Positions 46,823 through 57,070 are shown, numbered from the stretch's first letter. The stretch is 64,000 nucleotides of DNA from Planctomycetota bacterium (GCA_016792805.1 JAEUHX010000011.1:1-64000), one strand, 5' to 3'. Notes: generated by a model from the sequence alone, not told the origin. Numbers and translations: made by a program.

Positions 46823-48747
46823 GCGCCGCCGCCGCCGACCTCCCGATCGAGCCGCAGGACACGCTCACTGCGCTGCGCACGCGCCTTTGGCCCCGAAGCC
46901 CGTTCGCGCGCTACGGCACGGCTCTCGTCGTCGTTTTGTTGCTGTTACTTTTCTCTCGGCTCCCCGAGCTCCGCGCACCGCTTGGCACCGACTCCGCGTC
47001 GCGAAGCCTCGCCATTCCGATCGCGGCGGCGCGCAGCTTCGAGGCTCGCGGCATGCTCGAGTCGGGGCTGCTTCAGGTCAGCGCTCCGCTTCCGGTCTCG
47101 GTGCCTGAAGGGCTCGTTTCGGCCACGCCGCCGCTATTCGCCTGGTGCATCTTCGGAGTGCACCGCGCGCTTGGGCTCAGCTTCGAGGTCGCCGCGCGCG
47201 CCGTCGAACTCGGATTCATCGCATTGGCCGCCGTCGCGGTCTTCTCAATTGCGTCGCGCCGCTGCGGCGCCGTCGGCGCATTTGTGGCAGGTGCTTATGT
47301 GGCACTCTGCCCGCTCACCGCCGAGCTCGCGGGCGAGCGCGCCGCGGGATTCGGCTGCTCGCTTGCATTCGCCTCCTTCGTCGAGGCGCATCTGCGGCGT
47401 CCACGCGCGTGGTGCCTCGGCGGCATGATCGTGGCCGCGCTCGCGGGCGCGCTCGCCGATTGGCGCTGCATGCTCGATGGCGCCGTCGTTGCCGCGTTTG
47501 CCGCTACGCGGCTTCGCGCCGACCTGTTCCGTCCAGCAACCGCCCTCTCCCTCACCTCGCCGCTCTGGCTCGGCACCGCCGTGCTTCTCGCCATGGAGCG
47601 GCTCTGTGGGACCGCTAAGGTTCTTACACAAGACGGACTCTGGCGTACCGCAGGCGTGCGCGTGGAGCCGCTGCTCGGCGTCGGAGCCGACGAGTGGATC
47701 GATCGCGTCGGCGCGAATCTCGCCGCCGGGCTCATGCCGGCGCCGCTCGCCGTGGGAGCCGCGGGGCTCGCGTGGTTCCTCGTCCGGCGTCCACGCGCGG
47801 CGCTCATGCCCGGGGCGCTCCTCGCAGCAGCCTTGGCGGGGTCGATCCTTGGAGCGCCTGCGGCCTATCGGCTTCCCGAGTGGCAGCTCCGATTCGCCGC
47901 GCCGATCGCACTCGGGGCCGCCGTCGCCGTCGGCTCGGTCGTGCTTCGGTGGCGCTTTGGAGCTGTGATCTTGGCGTCCATCTTCGTGGTATCGATTCTG
48001 GGCGGGATCGCGCCGAACGGCGCGGAAGGAGCGGCTTCCGTGCAGGCGCTCTCGCGAGCCGCCCAGCGCCGAGTAGCCTTCGGCGAATCGTGGGCGACTT
48101 CCGAATCCGACCCGCTCGCCACGACTGTGTCGCAGCGCCCGACGCTCTCCGCAGTGCATTCCAAAGAGCGGCTCGAGGAGATTCTGGCGGGGCTCGATGC
48201 CGGCGTGCGCCCCTGCCGTTGGTGGATCACGCGGGCAACCGAAGACACGGCGCCCTTGCGAGCCGAATTCGAGGAGCGCCTGGAGAGCGAACGGGAAGGG
48301 GAGGTCGTCGCATTCGATCTCACGCGGCCCAAAGGGGCCGCTGCGCCTCGGGTGCTCCAGGCGGCGAAGCCGGTGGAGTTCGCGCTCACGCCGCCGCGCA
48401 CCCTCAACTTCACCTACTCCTCCGATCCGGCGGCTGCCTCCGCGATGCTCGAGATCGGCGCCGAGCCGTTGCGCCCCCTTGTGAAGCTCGCGATCCCCGT
48501 TCGGAGCACCCACGTCGAGATTCCGCGGAATGTGGCGCTTGGCGACGCCCTTTACGCGCGACTCGTCGAGTTCGATGCCGCGGGACGCCCCTGCGCGCCG
48601 TTCCGAGAGACCTTCGTGCGCCTGCGCGGAGTGAAGAAGCTGCGCTCGAAAGTGCTCTTGCTGGTGCCTCTGCTGGGCCTCGGTCTGGCCCTCCTCGCGA
48701 TGCTGCTCGACCGCGCCTATCCAGGCGCCCTGGCAGCCCAGCGCTAG
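46819..48747 (+). CDS. Large integral membrane protein, glycosyltransferase-like
   Basis: 642 aa. About nine to ten hydrophobic helices span residues 30-400. Then comes a soluble region (residues about 410-600) and a final membrane helix (VLLLVPLLGLGLALLAMLL). An early polar loop after the first helix (RLPELRAPLGTDSASR) sits where GT-C enzymes such as ArnT carry catalytic acids, but no clear DE/DD motif is visible, so activity is unproven. It overlaps coaX by 4 nt. Confidence 0.75.
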   Translation: MSAAAADLPIEPQDTLTALRTRLWPRSPFARYGTALVVVLLLLLFSRLPELRAPLGTDSASRSLAIPIAAARSFEARGMLESGLLQVSAPLPVSVPEGLVSATPPLFAWCIFGVHRALGLSFEVAARAVELGFIALAAVAVFSIASRRCGAVGAFVAGAYVALCPLTAELAGERAAGFGCSLAFASFVEAHLRRPRAWCLGGMIVAALAGALADWRCMLDGAVVAAFAATRLRADLFRPATALSLTSPLWLGTAVLLAMERLCGTAKVLTQDGLWRTAGVRVEPLLGVGADEWIDRVGANLAAGLMPAPLAVGAAGLAWFLVRRPRAALMPGALLAAALAGSILGAPAAYRLPEWQLRFAAPIALGAAVAVGSVVLRWRFGAVILASIFVVSILGGIAPNGAEGAASVQALSRAAQRRVAFGESWATSESDPLATTVSQRPTLSAVHSKERLEEILAGLDAGVRPCRWWITRATEDTAPLRAEFEERLESEREGEVVAFDLTRPKGAAAPRVLQAAKPVEFALTPPRTLNFTYSSDPAAASAMLEIGAEPLRPLVKLAIPVRSTHVEIPRNVALGDALYARLVEFDAAGRPCAPFRETFVRLRGVKKLRSKVLLLVPLLGLGLALLAMLLDRAYPGALAAQR

Positions 48748-48850
48748 CGGAGATTCCGAGAGACGGTGCTTTCGAAGGGGAACGGGTGCGAGCGCCGACC
48801 GCGCGAGTTCGAGATGGCCTCTCAGTGGGCTATCCTCTTTCGCCCCAACC

Positions 48851-49792
48851 GTGACCTACATCCCGCTCCCGGTTCTCGCCCCGTCTGAGCCGCCGGCGCC
48901 CCGCAAGCCGCCGTGGCTGAAGGTGCGCGCGCCGGGCGGCGAGAGCTATCGGCGGCTCAAGGAGCAGCTCCGCGGGCTCGAGCTCCACACCGTTTGCGAG
49001 GAGGCCCAGTGCCCCAACCTCGGCGAGTGTTGGAACGGCGGCACGGCCACAGTGATGCTGCTGGGCGATGTGTGTACTCGCGGATGCAAATTCTGTGCGG
49101 TCGAAGCCGGCAACCCGAAGGGGGTCGTTGACGGGGAGGAGCCGCGCAAGGTGGCTGAGGCGATCGCCTCGTGGGGGCTTCGATATGTGGTTTTGACCTC
49201 CGTCGATCGCGACGACCTTCCCGACCAGGGCTCCGGTCACTTCGCCGAGACCATTCGCCGCCTGCGTTCGGCGGCGCCGTCGCTATTTGTGGAAGTGCTC
49301 GTGCCAGATTTTCGCGGCGATGCCGAATGCATTGCCACGGTCGTCGATGCCGGTCCCCATGTGTTCGCGCACAATGTCGAGACCGTAGAGCGGCTCCAGC
49401 CTGCCGTACGCGACGCGAAATGTGGATACGCGCAGTCGCTCGAGGTGCTTCGCTTGGCGAAGCGCCGCAGCCCGGGGATCCGGACGAAGTCCTCGATCAT
49501 GCTGGGGCTCGGCGAGCGCGACGAGGAGGTGGACGCTGCGCTGCGCGACCTGCGATCGGCCGGAGTCGACTTCGTGACGCTCGGGCAGTATTTGAGGCCT
49601 TCCGCGTGGCACCTCGAGGTGCATGAGTTCGTGACCCCGGAGAAATTTGAACTCTGGCGGCGCCGAGGCGAGGAGATCGGCTTCGAGGTGACTTCGAGCG
49701 GGCCGCTCGTGCGGTCTTCCTACCGGGCGGGCGAATTCCAGATCGAATCGATCCTCCGGCGTGCCGCGGGCGAGCAGGAGGCCGCGCCGTGA
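48851..49792 (+). CDS. lipA: Lipoyl synthase
   Basis: 313 aa, GTG start at 48851. Radical SAM enzyme that inserts two sulfurs into the octanoyl group on lipoyl domains. The auxiliary cluster is CEEAQCPNLGEC and the SAM cluster CTRGCKFC. LTSVDRDDLPDQGSGHF and RSSYRAGEF near the C-terminus (with the Ser that ligates the auxiliary cluster) are typical. It overlaps the E1-alpha gene by 4 nt (GTGA). Co-expression with the E2 it must modify makes biochemical sense. Confidence 0.96.
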   Translation: MTYIPLPVLAPSEPPAPRKPPWLKVRAPGGESYRRLKEQLRGLELHTVCEEAQCPNLGECWNGGTATVMLLGDVCTRGCKFCAVEAGNPKGVVDGEEPRKVAEAIASWGLRYVVLTSVDRDDLPDQGSGHFAETIRRLRSAAPSLFVEVLVPDFRGDAECIATVVDAGPHVFAHNVETVERLQPAVRDAKCGYAQSLEVLRLAKRRSPGIRTKSSIMLGLGERDEEVDAALRDLRSAGVDFVTLGQYLRPSAWHLEVHEFVTPEKFELWRRRGEEIGFEVTSSGPLVRSSYRAGEFQIESILRRAAGEQEAAP

Positions 49793-50907
49793 CCACTTCC
49801 GCGGAGATTGCACAGAATCCGCTGCTGGCTCCGTTCCTGCCTCCTCCTGCGAGCGACGAGGAGTGCCTGCGCTTCTACCGCGATATGGTGCGCACGCGCA
49901 CCTATGACCGGCAGATGATCGTGCTCCAGCGGCAGGGCAAGATCGGGTTCACAATTCCGTGCGAGGGCGAGGAGGCGTGCCACATTGGTGCGGCATCCAC
50001 ATTTCGTCCGGAGATCGATTGGCTCTTCCCGAGCTACCGTCAGCAGGGCATGGCGCTGCACCTCGGCGTGCCGGTCGAGGATCTCGTGCACCAAATGTTT
50101 AATAATGAGAAGGACGCCGGCTCCCGCGGGAGGCAAATGCCGGTGCACTTCTCTTTTGTGAAGCCCGCTCGCTGGGTGTCCATCAGCTCTCCGCTTGGCA
50201 CGCAGATTCCCCACGCCGTCGGCTGCGCGCGCGCGATGCAAATGAAGGGTGAGAAGGGGGCCGCGCTCGTCTGCTTCGGCGACGGTTCGACCTCGACGAG
50301 CGGCTTCCACTCGGGGCTCACATTTGCCGGGGTGTGGAAGGCGCCTGTGGTCTTCCTTTGTGACAATAATGGCTGGGCGATTTCGGTGCCGACGCATAAG
50401 CAGACGGCCTCGGCGAGCTTCGCGGTGAAAGGCCGCGCCTATGGAGTTCCCGGCGTCGTCGTCGACGGCAACGATGTGCTCGCCGTGCGCGACGCCGTCG
50501 GCGCGGCCCTCGAGCGCGCTCGCCAAGGAGGCGGTCCGACGCTCATCGAGGCGGTCACGTATCGCATCGGAGGCCACTCCTCTTCCGACGATCCGCGGCG
50601 CTATCGCCCAGAGGGCGAAGTGTTGCAATGGCAGCAGCGCGATCCTCTGGCTCGATTCGAAACGCTCCTCGGTGAGCGCGGATTGTTGAACTCTTCCATG
50701 AAGAAGGATCTCGAGGACCGCGCGCGCGACGAGGTCTTGGCCGCGGTCGACGCGGCAGCGCCGTTGCCGCCGCCGCCTCTCGACTCGATCTTCGAGGATG
50801 TGCTGGCACAGCAGACGCCGCGGCTCGTGCGCCAACGCGCGGAGCTGCGCTCCGAACTCGAGCGCCACGGCCGGTCGACCTCTGCCGACGGTGCATTTCC
50901 GCTATAA
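49789..50907 (+). CDS. 2-oxoacid dehydrogenase E1 alpha subunit, copy 1
   Basis: 372 aa, GTG start. ThDP-dependent decarboxylase subunit. The ThDP motif reads GDGSTSTSGFHSGLTFAG ... VVFLCDNNGWAIS (GDG to NN). IGGHSSSDDPRRYRP is the regulatory loop seen in branched-chain and pyruvate E1-alpha. Sequence style (IVLQRQGKIGFTIPCEGEEA) is nearer to branched-chain 2-oxoacid dehydrogenase than to E. coli AceE. It lies between lipA (overlapping) and the E1-beta gene (94 bp). Confidence 0.93.
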   Translation: MTTSAEIAQNPLLAPFLPPPASDEECLRFYRDMVRTRTYDRQMIVLQRQGKIGFTIPCEGEEACHIGAASTFRPEIDWLFPSYRQQGMALHLGVPVEDLVHQMFNNEKDAGSRGRQMPVHFSFVKPARWVSISSPLGTQIPHAVGCARAMQMKGEKGAALVCFGDGSTSTSGFHSGLTFAGVWKAPVVFLCDNNGWAISVPTHKQTASASFAVKGRAYGVPGVVVDGNDVLAVRDAVGAALERARQGGGPTLIEAVTYRIGGHSSSDDPRRYRPEGEVLQWQQRDPLARFETLLGERGLLNSSMKKDLEDRARDEVLAAVDAAAPLPPPPLDSIFEDVLAQQTPRLVRQRAELRSELERHGRSTSADGAFPL

Positions 50908-51001
50908 GCGCTCCACGATGGAGACTTCCGCGCCGCTCGTTCGCGTCCGCCGCTCTAAAAGTATTCTTCCCCCAAATCCATAGTTCGCCGACAGCCGCCG
51001 C

Positions 51002-51982
51002 ATGCCGAAGCTCACGATCATTGCCGCCGTGAACAACGCGATCGCCACCGCGATGCGCAATGACCCGCGCGTCGTCGTCTTCGGCGAGGACGTCGGGAAG
51101 AAAGGGGGCGTCTTCGGCGCCACCGACAAGATCCAGGCGGAGTTCGGCGAGGCGCGATGTTTCGACACACCTCTCTCGGAAGATGGCATCGTCGGCACGG
51201 CGATCGGCATGGCGCTGAACGGCCTGCGCCCCATTGCTGAGATTCAATTCCAGGATTTCATCTATCCCGCCTTTGATCAGATCGTGAGCGAGCTGGCGAA
51301 GATGCGCTATCGAAGCGGCGGGCAGTATGCGTGCCCCGTCGTCGTGCGGACGCCCTACGGCGGCGGTATCCGCGGCGGTCTGTATCATTCGCAGTCGGCT
51401 GAGGCCTACTTCACTCATACGCCGGGCCTCGTCACGGTGATCCCGTCGACGCCCTACGACACGAAGGGGCTCCTTCTGTCGGCGCTGCAGGGGGAGGATC
51501 CGGTGATCTTCTTCGAGCCCAAGCGCATCTATCGTGACCCGGCGCTCGCCGAGGAAGTTCCCGAGGGGATGTACACAGTTCCCATCGGCAAGGCGCGCTT
51601 GGCTCGCGAGGGCAGCCACATTTCTGTTTTTTGCTACGGCGCGATGGTGCCCGTCTGCCTCCAGGCCGCCGAGCAGGCCGAAGCCAAGGGGATCTCGCTC
51701 GAGGTTCTCGATTTGCGGACTCTCTGCCCGCTGGACGAAGCGGCGGTGCTCGCCTCCGTGCGCAAGACAGGGCGTGCCATCGTGGTGCACGAGGCTCCGA
51801 AGTTCTGCGGCTATGGGGCCGAGATCTCGGCGCTCATTGCCGAGGAGGCGGTCGATTCTCTCGAGGCGCCGATCGTCCGCGTGGCCGGCTTCGATACGCC
51901 GTTTCCGAACGCTCTCGAGAATTATTACATGCCCGACGCGCGGCGCGTGATGGATGCCGTCGACCGGGTGATGTCGTTCTGA
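51002..51982 (+). CDS. 2-oxoacid dehydrogenase E1 beta subunit
   Basis: 326 aa. Transketolase-like subunit that completes the ThDP site with either E1-alpha. DPRVVVFGEDVGKKGGVFGAT near 20 contains the catalytic Glu region. EIQFQDFIYPAFDQIVSELAK near 82 and RTPYGGGIRGGLYHSQSAEA near 115 are hallmarks. It is the only E1-beta in the cluster although two E1-alpha genes flank it. Confidence 0.95.
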   Translation: MPKLTIIAAVNNAIATAMRNDPRVVVFGEDVGKKGGVFGATDKIQAEFGEARCFDTPLSEDGIVGTAIGMALNGLRPIAEIQFQDFIYPAFDQIVSELAKMRYRSGGQYACPVVVRTPYGGGIRGGLYHSQSAEAYFTHTPGLVTVIPSTPYDTKGLLLSALQGEDPVIFFEPKRIYRDPALAEEVPEGMYTVPIGKARLAREGSHISVFCYGAMVPVCLQAAEQAEAKGISLEVLDLRTLCPLDEAAVLASVRKTGRAIVVHEAPKFCGYGAEISALIAEEAVDSLEAPIVRVAGFDTPFPNALENYYMPDARRVMDAVDRVMSF

Positions 51983-52066
51983 TGGGGACATCGGACGTCC
52001 CGTTCTGATCGTTCCGCTTCAAAGTTCCATATCCTTACCTTTCTGATCCCAACCTGAATCCCGAAG

Positions 52067-53500
52067 ATGTACGAGTTTCGACTTCCTGATATTGGTGAAG
52101 GTGTCCACGAGGGCGAAATTGTGAAGTGGACGGTGGAGCCCGGCGCCGCGCTGCAGCGTGACCAGGCCGTCGTCGAGGTGATGACGGATAAGGCCACGGT
52201 GGAACTCACGACTCCCGTCGCCGGCAAGCTCCTCGAGCGCAAGGCCGAGGTGGGGCAGGTCGTCACCGTGGGATCGGTCCTGTTTCTTGTGGATGACGGG
52301 AAAGGTGAAGTGAGCACAAATCTCGCCGGCCACGGGGCCGCAGCGGGCGGTCACGCGCCTTCGAAGCCCGCCGCTCCAGCGCCGGCCGCGCCGAAGTCGG
52401 CACCGGTCGCCGCCGCACCGCCGCCGCCTGCGCCTGCAAAATTGGAAGTTCCGAAGCCCGCGCCCGCGCCTGCGGCGAAGCCGGCCCCGGTCGCGGCAGG
52501 CGCCGCAGCCGCGCCGGGGACGGCCAAGGCGGCTCCCGCCGTGAACGGCGGCGCCGAGCTTCCTTCTGTGGCATTTGGAAAAGTGCTCGCGGCTCCGGCG
52601 ACGCGCCGCATGGCGCGCGAGGCTGGGGTCGATCTCAACCAAGTGCCGGGCACCGGTCCCCATGGGCGCGTGACCCGCGAGGACGTTGAGCGAGCGAAGA
52701 GCGGCAGCCAGCCGCCGCAGGTCGCTCCTTCCGCGGCGCCGCCGGTCGTCGTGGCGCCCAAGTTTACACCGATTGCCGTCGGTTCGACTGTGGCCGACCA
52801 ACGCGTGCCGTTCCGCGGTCTGCGCCGACGTATCGCGGAGGCGATGGCACGCAGCAAGCAGACAGCGGCCCACTTCACTGTCGTCGAGGATGTCGATGTG
52901 ACCGAGCTCGTGCGCGTGCGCGAGAAGGCCAAGGCCCTCGGCGACGCGCACGGAGTGAAGGTCACTTATATGCCCTTCATTCTGAAGGCGCTTGTGATTG
53001 CCCTCCGCGAGAATCCCTGGCTTAACTCCTCCCTCGACGAGACGACCCAGGAAGTTGTGGTCAAGGGCGCGCTCAATTTTGGTATCGCCGTCGACACATC
53101 GGACGGGCTCATCGTGCCGGTTCTGAAGAACGCGGAGTCGAAGGGCATTCTCCAGCTCGCGCGCGACGTGCAGGACCTCGCCGAACGCACGCGCGCCAAG
53201 AAAGTGACGGTGGACGACCTCCAGGGGAGCTCGTTCACAATCACCAATGCTGGAAACATCGGCGGCGTGTTTGCGACCCCCGTGATCAACTTCCCCGAGG
53301 TGGCGATCCTTGGCGTTCACAGAATCCGCCGCGAAGCCGGCGTCGTGGTGCGCGACGGCAAGGAGATCATCGAGCCGCGAAGCTATATGATGCTTTCTTG
53401 CTCCATCGATCACCGAATCGTCGATGGCGCGACCGGCGCTCGCTTCCTCACACGGATGAAGCAGCTGCTCGAGGAGCCCGCGCTTCTCGCGCTGGCATAG
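52067..53500 (+). CDS. Dihydrolipoamide acyltransferase (E2)
   Basis: 477 aa. One lipoyl domain (residues 1-80; lipoylated Lys in MTDKATVEL near 45) is followed by an Ala/Pro-rich flexible linker and a peripheral subunit-binding domain (APATRRMAREAGVDLNQVPG, near 175). The catalytic domain has the HxxxDG motif as SIDHRIVDGATGARF near 448. It moves the acyl group from E1 to CoA. The E3 gene is not in the window. It lies 84 bp after E1-beta and 31 bp before the second E1-alpha. Confidence 0.95.
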   Translation: MYEFRLPDIGEGVHEGEIVKWTVEPGAALQRDQAVVEVMTDKATVELTTPVAGKLLERKAEVGQVVTVGSVLFLVDDGKGEVSTNLAGHGAAAGGHAPSKPAAPAPAAPKSAPVAAAPPPPAPAKLEVPKPAPAPAAKPAPVAAGAAAAPGTAKAAPAVNGGAELPSVAFGKVLAAPATRRMAREAGVDLNQVPGTGPHGRVTREDVERAKSGSQPPQVAPSAAPPVVVAPKFTPIAVGSTVADQRVPFRGLRRRIAEAMARSKQTAAHFTVVEDVDVTELVRVREKAKALGDAHGVKVTYMPFILKALVIALRENPWLNSSLDETTQEVVVKGALNFGIAVDTSDGLIVPVLKNAESKGILQLARDVQDLAERTRAKKVTVDDLQGSSFTITNAGNIGGVFATPVINFPEVAILGVHRIRREAGVVVRDGKEIIEPRSYMMLSCSIDHRIVDGATGARFLTRMKQLLEEPALLALA

Positions 53501-53531
53501 TGCCGCCGCGGCTGCAGCGCGCCGAAGGCCG

Positions 53532-54692
53532 ATGACGATCCTCAATCTTCCTCCCGCGGCGGAGCCGAACTCGCGGGGCGTGGTCCACCTGCGCGTGCTC
53601 TCTGAAAAGGGGGAACCGCTGCCGGGGGCCGTGCTCCCCGACCTTTCTCCGGAAAAGTGGCTATCCATTTATCGGGGAATGGTGCTTACGCGCGTGCTCG
53701 ACGGGAAGATGCTGATCCTCCAGCGTCAGGGGCGTATCGGATTTGTTGGGACAGCCACCGGGCTCGAGGCGGCCGTGATCGCTTCGGGAGCCGCCTTCGA
53801 GCCCCAGGACTGGATCTTTCCCGCACTGCGGGAAGGGGGCGTCGCCGTCTACCGCGGGATGCCGCTCGTGGAGTATGTCGGGCAGATGTTCCTGAACTGC
53901 CACGACACGTCGAAGGGGCGGCAGATGAATAATCATTTCCAGCACCGCGGCTCCCATTTCGTGTCGTGGTCGAGCTGCATCGGCACGCAGCTGCCTCAGG
54001 CTGTCGGCGCCGCCTACGCTGCACAGATCCGCTCGCAAGGAACTGTGATGTGCGGATACCTGGGTGACGGCGCCACGTCGTCACCCGAGTTCCATGCGGC
54101 GGCGACGTTCGCCGGTGTCTGGAAGGCGCCGGTCGTTTTTGTGTGCATCGATAACGGCTGGGCCATCTCGGTCCCGTCTTCGGCCCAAAGTGCGTCGCGG
54201 TCGTTCGGATCCAAGGCGGAGGCCTACGGATTCCCCGGTGTCGATGTCGACGGGAACGATGCGGCGGCGGTGTACCGCGAGACGCGAGCCGCCGTCGATC
54301 GCGCCCGTGCGGGAGGCGGGCCGTCGCTCGTCGCGCTGAAGAGCTACAGAATCCTGGGGCACTCGTCCTCCGACGATCCGACTCGCTATCGCGATCCGAG
54401 TGAAGTCGAAGCGTGGAAGGCGGCCGACCCCATCGATCGGCTTGGCGCGTTCCTCGAGCGGAAAGGTTGGCTCCACGCGGATGCCGCAATGCGCCTGCGC
54501 GAGTCGCTTGAGGCGGAAGTCGATCGTGCGATTGACGAGGCGGCGGCGGCGCCGAAGCTCCCGCTGCGGGCACTCGTCGATGATGTCTACGCTCGCGTGA
54601 CGCCGCGCCTCGTGGCGCAACACGACGAGCTCGTGCGCGTGCTTGATCGCTTTGGGGATCCGACGGCCGCCGAAGGGCGATTCCCGCTCTGA
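53532..54692 (+). CDS. 2-oxoacid dehydrogenase E1 alpha subunit, copy 2
   Basis: 386 aa. It is paralogous to the first E1-alpha (shared TFAGVWKAPVVF, GWAISVPS/T and GHSSSDDP). It has a longer N-terminus (HLRVLSEKGEPLPGAVLPDL), as in branched-chain E1-alpha. Its ThDP motif ends CIDNGW rather than CDNNGW, losing the usual first Asn of the pair. It carries many differences in the substrate-side region (IVLQRQGKIGFTIPCEGEEA versus ILQRQGRIGFVGTATGLEA). It probably gives the complex a second substrate range, although an inactive or regulatory subunit is possible. Confidence 0.9.
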   Translation: MTILNLPPAAEPNSRGVVHLRVLSEKGEPLPGAVLPDLSPEKWLSIYRGMVLTRVLDGKMLILQRQGRIGFVGTATGLEAAVIASGAAFEPQDWIFPALREGGVAVYRGMPLVEYVGQMFLNCHDTSKGRQMNNHFQHRGSHFVSWSSCIGTQLPQAVGAAYAAQIRSQGTVMCGYLGDGATSSPEFHAAATFAGVWKAPVVFVCIDNGWAISVPSSAQSASRSFGSKAEAYGFPGVDVDGNDAAAVYRETRAAVDRARAGGGPSLVALKSYRILGHSSSDDPTRYRDPSEVEAWKAADPIDRLGAFLERKGWLHADAAMRLRESLEAEVDRAIDEAAAAPKLPLRALVDDVYARVTPRLVAQHDELVRVLDRFGDPTAAEGRFPL

Positions 54693-55106
54693 GCGTTTTG
54701 AGACCCGTCGGGGAAGTCCGCAGCGCAGTTCTTGCGCGATCTCATCGTCGGACCGCCTTGACGTAGCTTCTCGCTGCGTCTGCGGAGGTCCTTCTCGATC
54801 TCGCAAACGATTCGCGGGACGGCAGTGCTGAGCACCAGAGCGAGCACCGGGAGCATTCTCGCCATAGGGAGTTCGCCGACCCGATGGCTCTGGGAGCTGT
54901 GGGCGGGTCGCCGCGCTCCGGGCCATCTGCGGCTCGCTCAGACCGGAGTCCGAGGAGAGCCGCGAACTCGATCCGATCTTGGACTTGCCCCGTCCTCCAT
55001 CGGGAATCGGTTCCGAGGGGGAATCCCCTCGTCTTGATCGGCTCGGCCCGTTCGTCGAAATTTCTTTGCCACCGAGAAGCCGCTGTCGCGGGTCGCTTCG
55101 TGCACC
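54693..55106. other. Intergenic region after the E1/E2 cluster
   Basis: No convincing gene. A minus-strand ORF from 54865 begins like a signal peptide (MARMLPVLALVLSTAV) but has no ribosome-binding site, is soon Arg/Lys-rich and runs antisense into the E1-alpha gene. No terminator is seen after the E1-alpha stop. Confidence 0.5.
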
Positions 55107-55916
55107 ATGACGATGAGTGCCCCGCGGCCCCCGAATCCGCGCGATCGGAGCCCTGTCGCGAAGCGACTTTGGGAACTTCTCGAGGAAATGAGTCCGGAAG
55201 ACCGAGCCGCCCTCGCGCAATCCACATTGGATCGAGGACTGGCGGGTCCCGCGGGCGAGGAACCGATGGGACCGGTTCCAGGAGATCGGTGTCCGGAGGA
55301 GCCTCAAGACCTTTCCGCCCGGGGTCGCTGGCAGCTACTCCGCATCATGGAGCGGCTCCGCGCGATTGCGGAGCCAGAGAGCCACCGACCGGGAGATCCG
55401 GAGAGCTTCTTCCGTGGAATGCAGGAACTCCTGCGCGTGCCGATTCGCCAGGAGGCGTTGGATCGCATCCGGGCCGTTGCCCAAGGACCTGCCCGTTCGT
55501 CCGCAGGAGGGCGCGCCCGTCGCATGATCCTAGCGCCGGCGATCCTGGGACTGGTTTCACTCGGCGGCATCCCCGCCAACTCGCTTCTCGTGGTGGGGCA
55601 GTGCGCCACACCTCCTTCGGGGGGATCCGAAGCACCGAAATCGCCCCGTTCGGATTTTGGAGCCACGGACTCCGCGGTGGGACGGGTCATGGCGATCGTT
55701 GATGAGGTTGGCAGACCGACCTCGAGGAACGGAAACCTCGAGGCCGGCGAGCCCCCGGTTCGGCCGGGTGCAGCGCCGGAATCCTCAATCGGGGTCGAGC
55801 AGCCTGCGGGCTCGACGGAGAGCCAGCTGGGCGCGGGAGCCCAGCCCGTCTTGGGATTCGAATCGGAGAGCGACTCGGCGACCGACGGAGCGGTGACGCC
55901 GAGGAGGAGGCAGTAG
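55107..55916 (+). CDS. Single-pass membrane protein of unknown function
   Basis: 269 aa. The N-terminal half is charged and helical ([19 protein letters not shown]). A membrane segment ([24 protein letters not shown]) lies near 145-170, and the rest is Gly/Pro/Ser-rich and disordered. Zinc-finger Cys/His of anti-sigma factors are absent, though the size and layout resemble them. A strong terminator follows 29 bp after the stop. Confidence 0.65.
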   Translation: MTMSAPRPPNPRDRSPVAKRLWELLEEMSPEDRAALAQSTLDRGLAGPAGEEPMGPVPGDRCPEEPQDLSARGRWQLLRIMERLRAIAEPESHRPGDPESFFRGMQELLRVPIRQEALDRIRAVAQGPARSSAGGRARRMILAPAILGLVSLGGIPANSLLVVGQCATPPSGGSEAPKSPRSDFGATDSAVGRVMAIVDEVGRPTSRNGNLEAGEPPVRPGAAPESSIGVEQPAGSTESQLGAGAQPVLGFESESDSATDGAVTPRRRQ

Positions 55917-55945
55917 GAGATCGCAGGGCGCGAGGGTCCGCCTTG

Positions 55946-55981
55946 GGCCCGTCGGCGAAAGCCGACGGGCCTTCTTTTTTT
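55946..55981 (+). terminator. Rho-independent terminator
   Basis: A perfect 11-bp stem (GGCCCGTCGGC) with a GAAA tetraloop (55946-55971) is followed by a run of T broken by one C. It ends the preceding gene and isolates the biotin operon, whose first ATG is 78 bp further on. Confidence 0.95.
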
Positions 55982-56059
55982 CGGGGAATGAGAAGGGTGA
56001 CGGTCCCGCGGCCGGGGAGCGCCGCTGGTCTTTTGTGGCTCGACGAAGACACTGCCGCC

Positions 56060-57070
56060 ATGCCCGAAACCTGCCCGAGCCAGGCGAACCCTCAAGGCAC
56101 GAAATGCGCTCGACGCTGGAGCCGCGAGGAAGTCATCGCGCTGCTCCGACGCCCGCTCCTCGATCTCGTATACGAGGCGGCGGCTGTCCATCGAGCTCAC
56201 CACGATCCGACCGACGTGCAGCGGTGCACGCTGCTTTCTGTGAAGACCGGCGGGTGCCCCGAGGACTGCTCGTACTGCCCCCAGAGCGCACATTACTCAA
56301 CGGGGGTGGAGCGCCAGGAGCTCATGAGCGTCGACGAGGTGGCGAAAGCCGCCGATCGCGCGCGACAGGAAGGGGCGACGCGATTCTGTATGGGCGCCGC
56401 GTGGCGCGAGGTGACCGATGGTCCCGAGTTCGACCGCGTTCTCGAGATGGTGCGCGCTGTAGCGGCGCGCGGGCTCGAGGTCTGCTGCACGCTCGGAATG
56501 TTGAGCTCTTCGCAGGCCCGCAGGCTCGCCGAGGCCGGCCTCACGGCCTATAACCACAATCTCGACACCTCGCCGGAGTACTACAAAGAGATTATCTCAA
56601 CTCGCACTTATGAAGACCGGCTCACGACGCTTGAAGCCGTTCGAGATGCGGGGATGCAGGTGTGCTGCGGCGGAATTGTGGGGATGGGCGAGTCGCTCGA
56701 GGATCGCGCCGGCATGCTCCACGCTCTCGCGTCGCTCGAGCCCCACCCCGAGAGCGTTCCCGTGAATGGCCTTGTGCGCGCCGAGGGAACGCCGCTCCAC
56801 GGGCGCGAACCGTTTGATCCGCTCGAGCTGGTTCGGACCGTCGCTGCGGCGCGCATCCTGATGCCGACTTCCCGGGTGCGCCTTGCGGCGGGGCGCCTCC
56901 AGCTCTCGCCGGAGGCCCAGGCTCTCGCGTACCTCGCAGGAGCCAATTCGATCTTTTATGGCGAGCGACTCCTCACGACGCCCAACCCCGAGGTGAATCA
57001 CGACGAGGTGCTGCTCCGAAAGCTCGGCCTTGGCGACCGGCACTGCGCGAGCGAGCCGTGCGGCGGTTGA
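56060..57070 (+). CDS. bioB: Biotin synthase
   Basis: 336 aa. Radical SAM enzyme that converts dethiobiotin to biotin. The SAM cluster is [11 protein letters not shown] near 75. The [2Fe-2S] ligands are expected among Cys in [18 protein letters not shown] and [12 protein letters not shown], and the Arg in [22 protein letters not shown] and [14 protein letters not shown] are also conserved. The start at 56060 lies after the terminator; the upstream in-frame ORF is artificial. It is the first gene of bioB-bioFD-bioA. Confidence 0.96.
   Translation: MPETCPSQANPQGTKCARRWSREEVIALLRRPLLDLVYEAAAVHRAHHDPTDVQRCTLLSVKTGGCPEDCSYCPQSAHYSTGVERQELMSVDEVAKAADRARQEGATRFCMGAAWREVTDGPEFDRVLEMVRAVAARGLEVCCTLGMLSSSQARRLAEAGLTAYNHNLDTSPEYYKEIISTRTYEDRLTTLEAVRDAGMQVCCGGIVGMGESLEDRAGMLHALASLEPHPESVPVNGLVRAEGTPLHGREPFDPLELVRTVAAARILMPTSRVRLAAGRLQLSPEAQALAYLAGANSIFYGERLLTTPNPEVNHDEVLLRKLGLGDRHCASEPCGG

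Noticed and set aside
54587..54865. 92-aa minus-strand ORF with a signal-like start
   Set aside because: No ribosome-binding site, Arg-rich body and extensive antisense overlap with E1-alpha-2.
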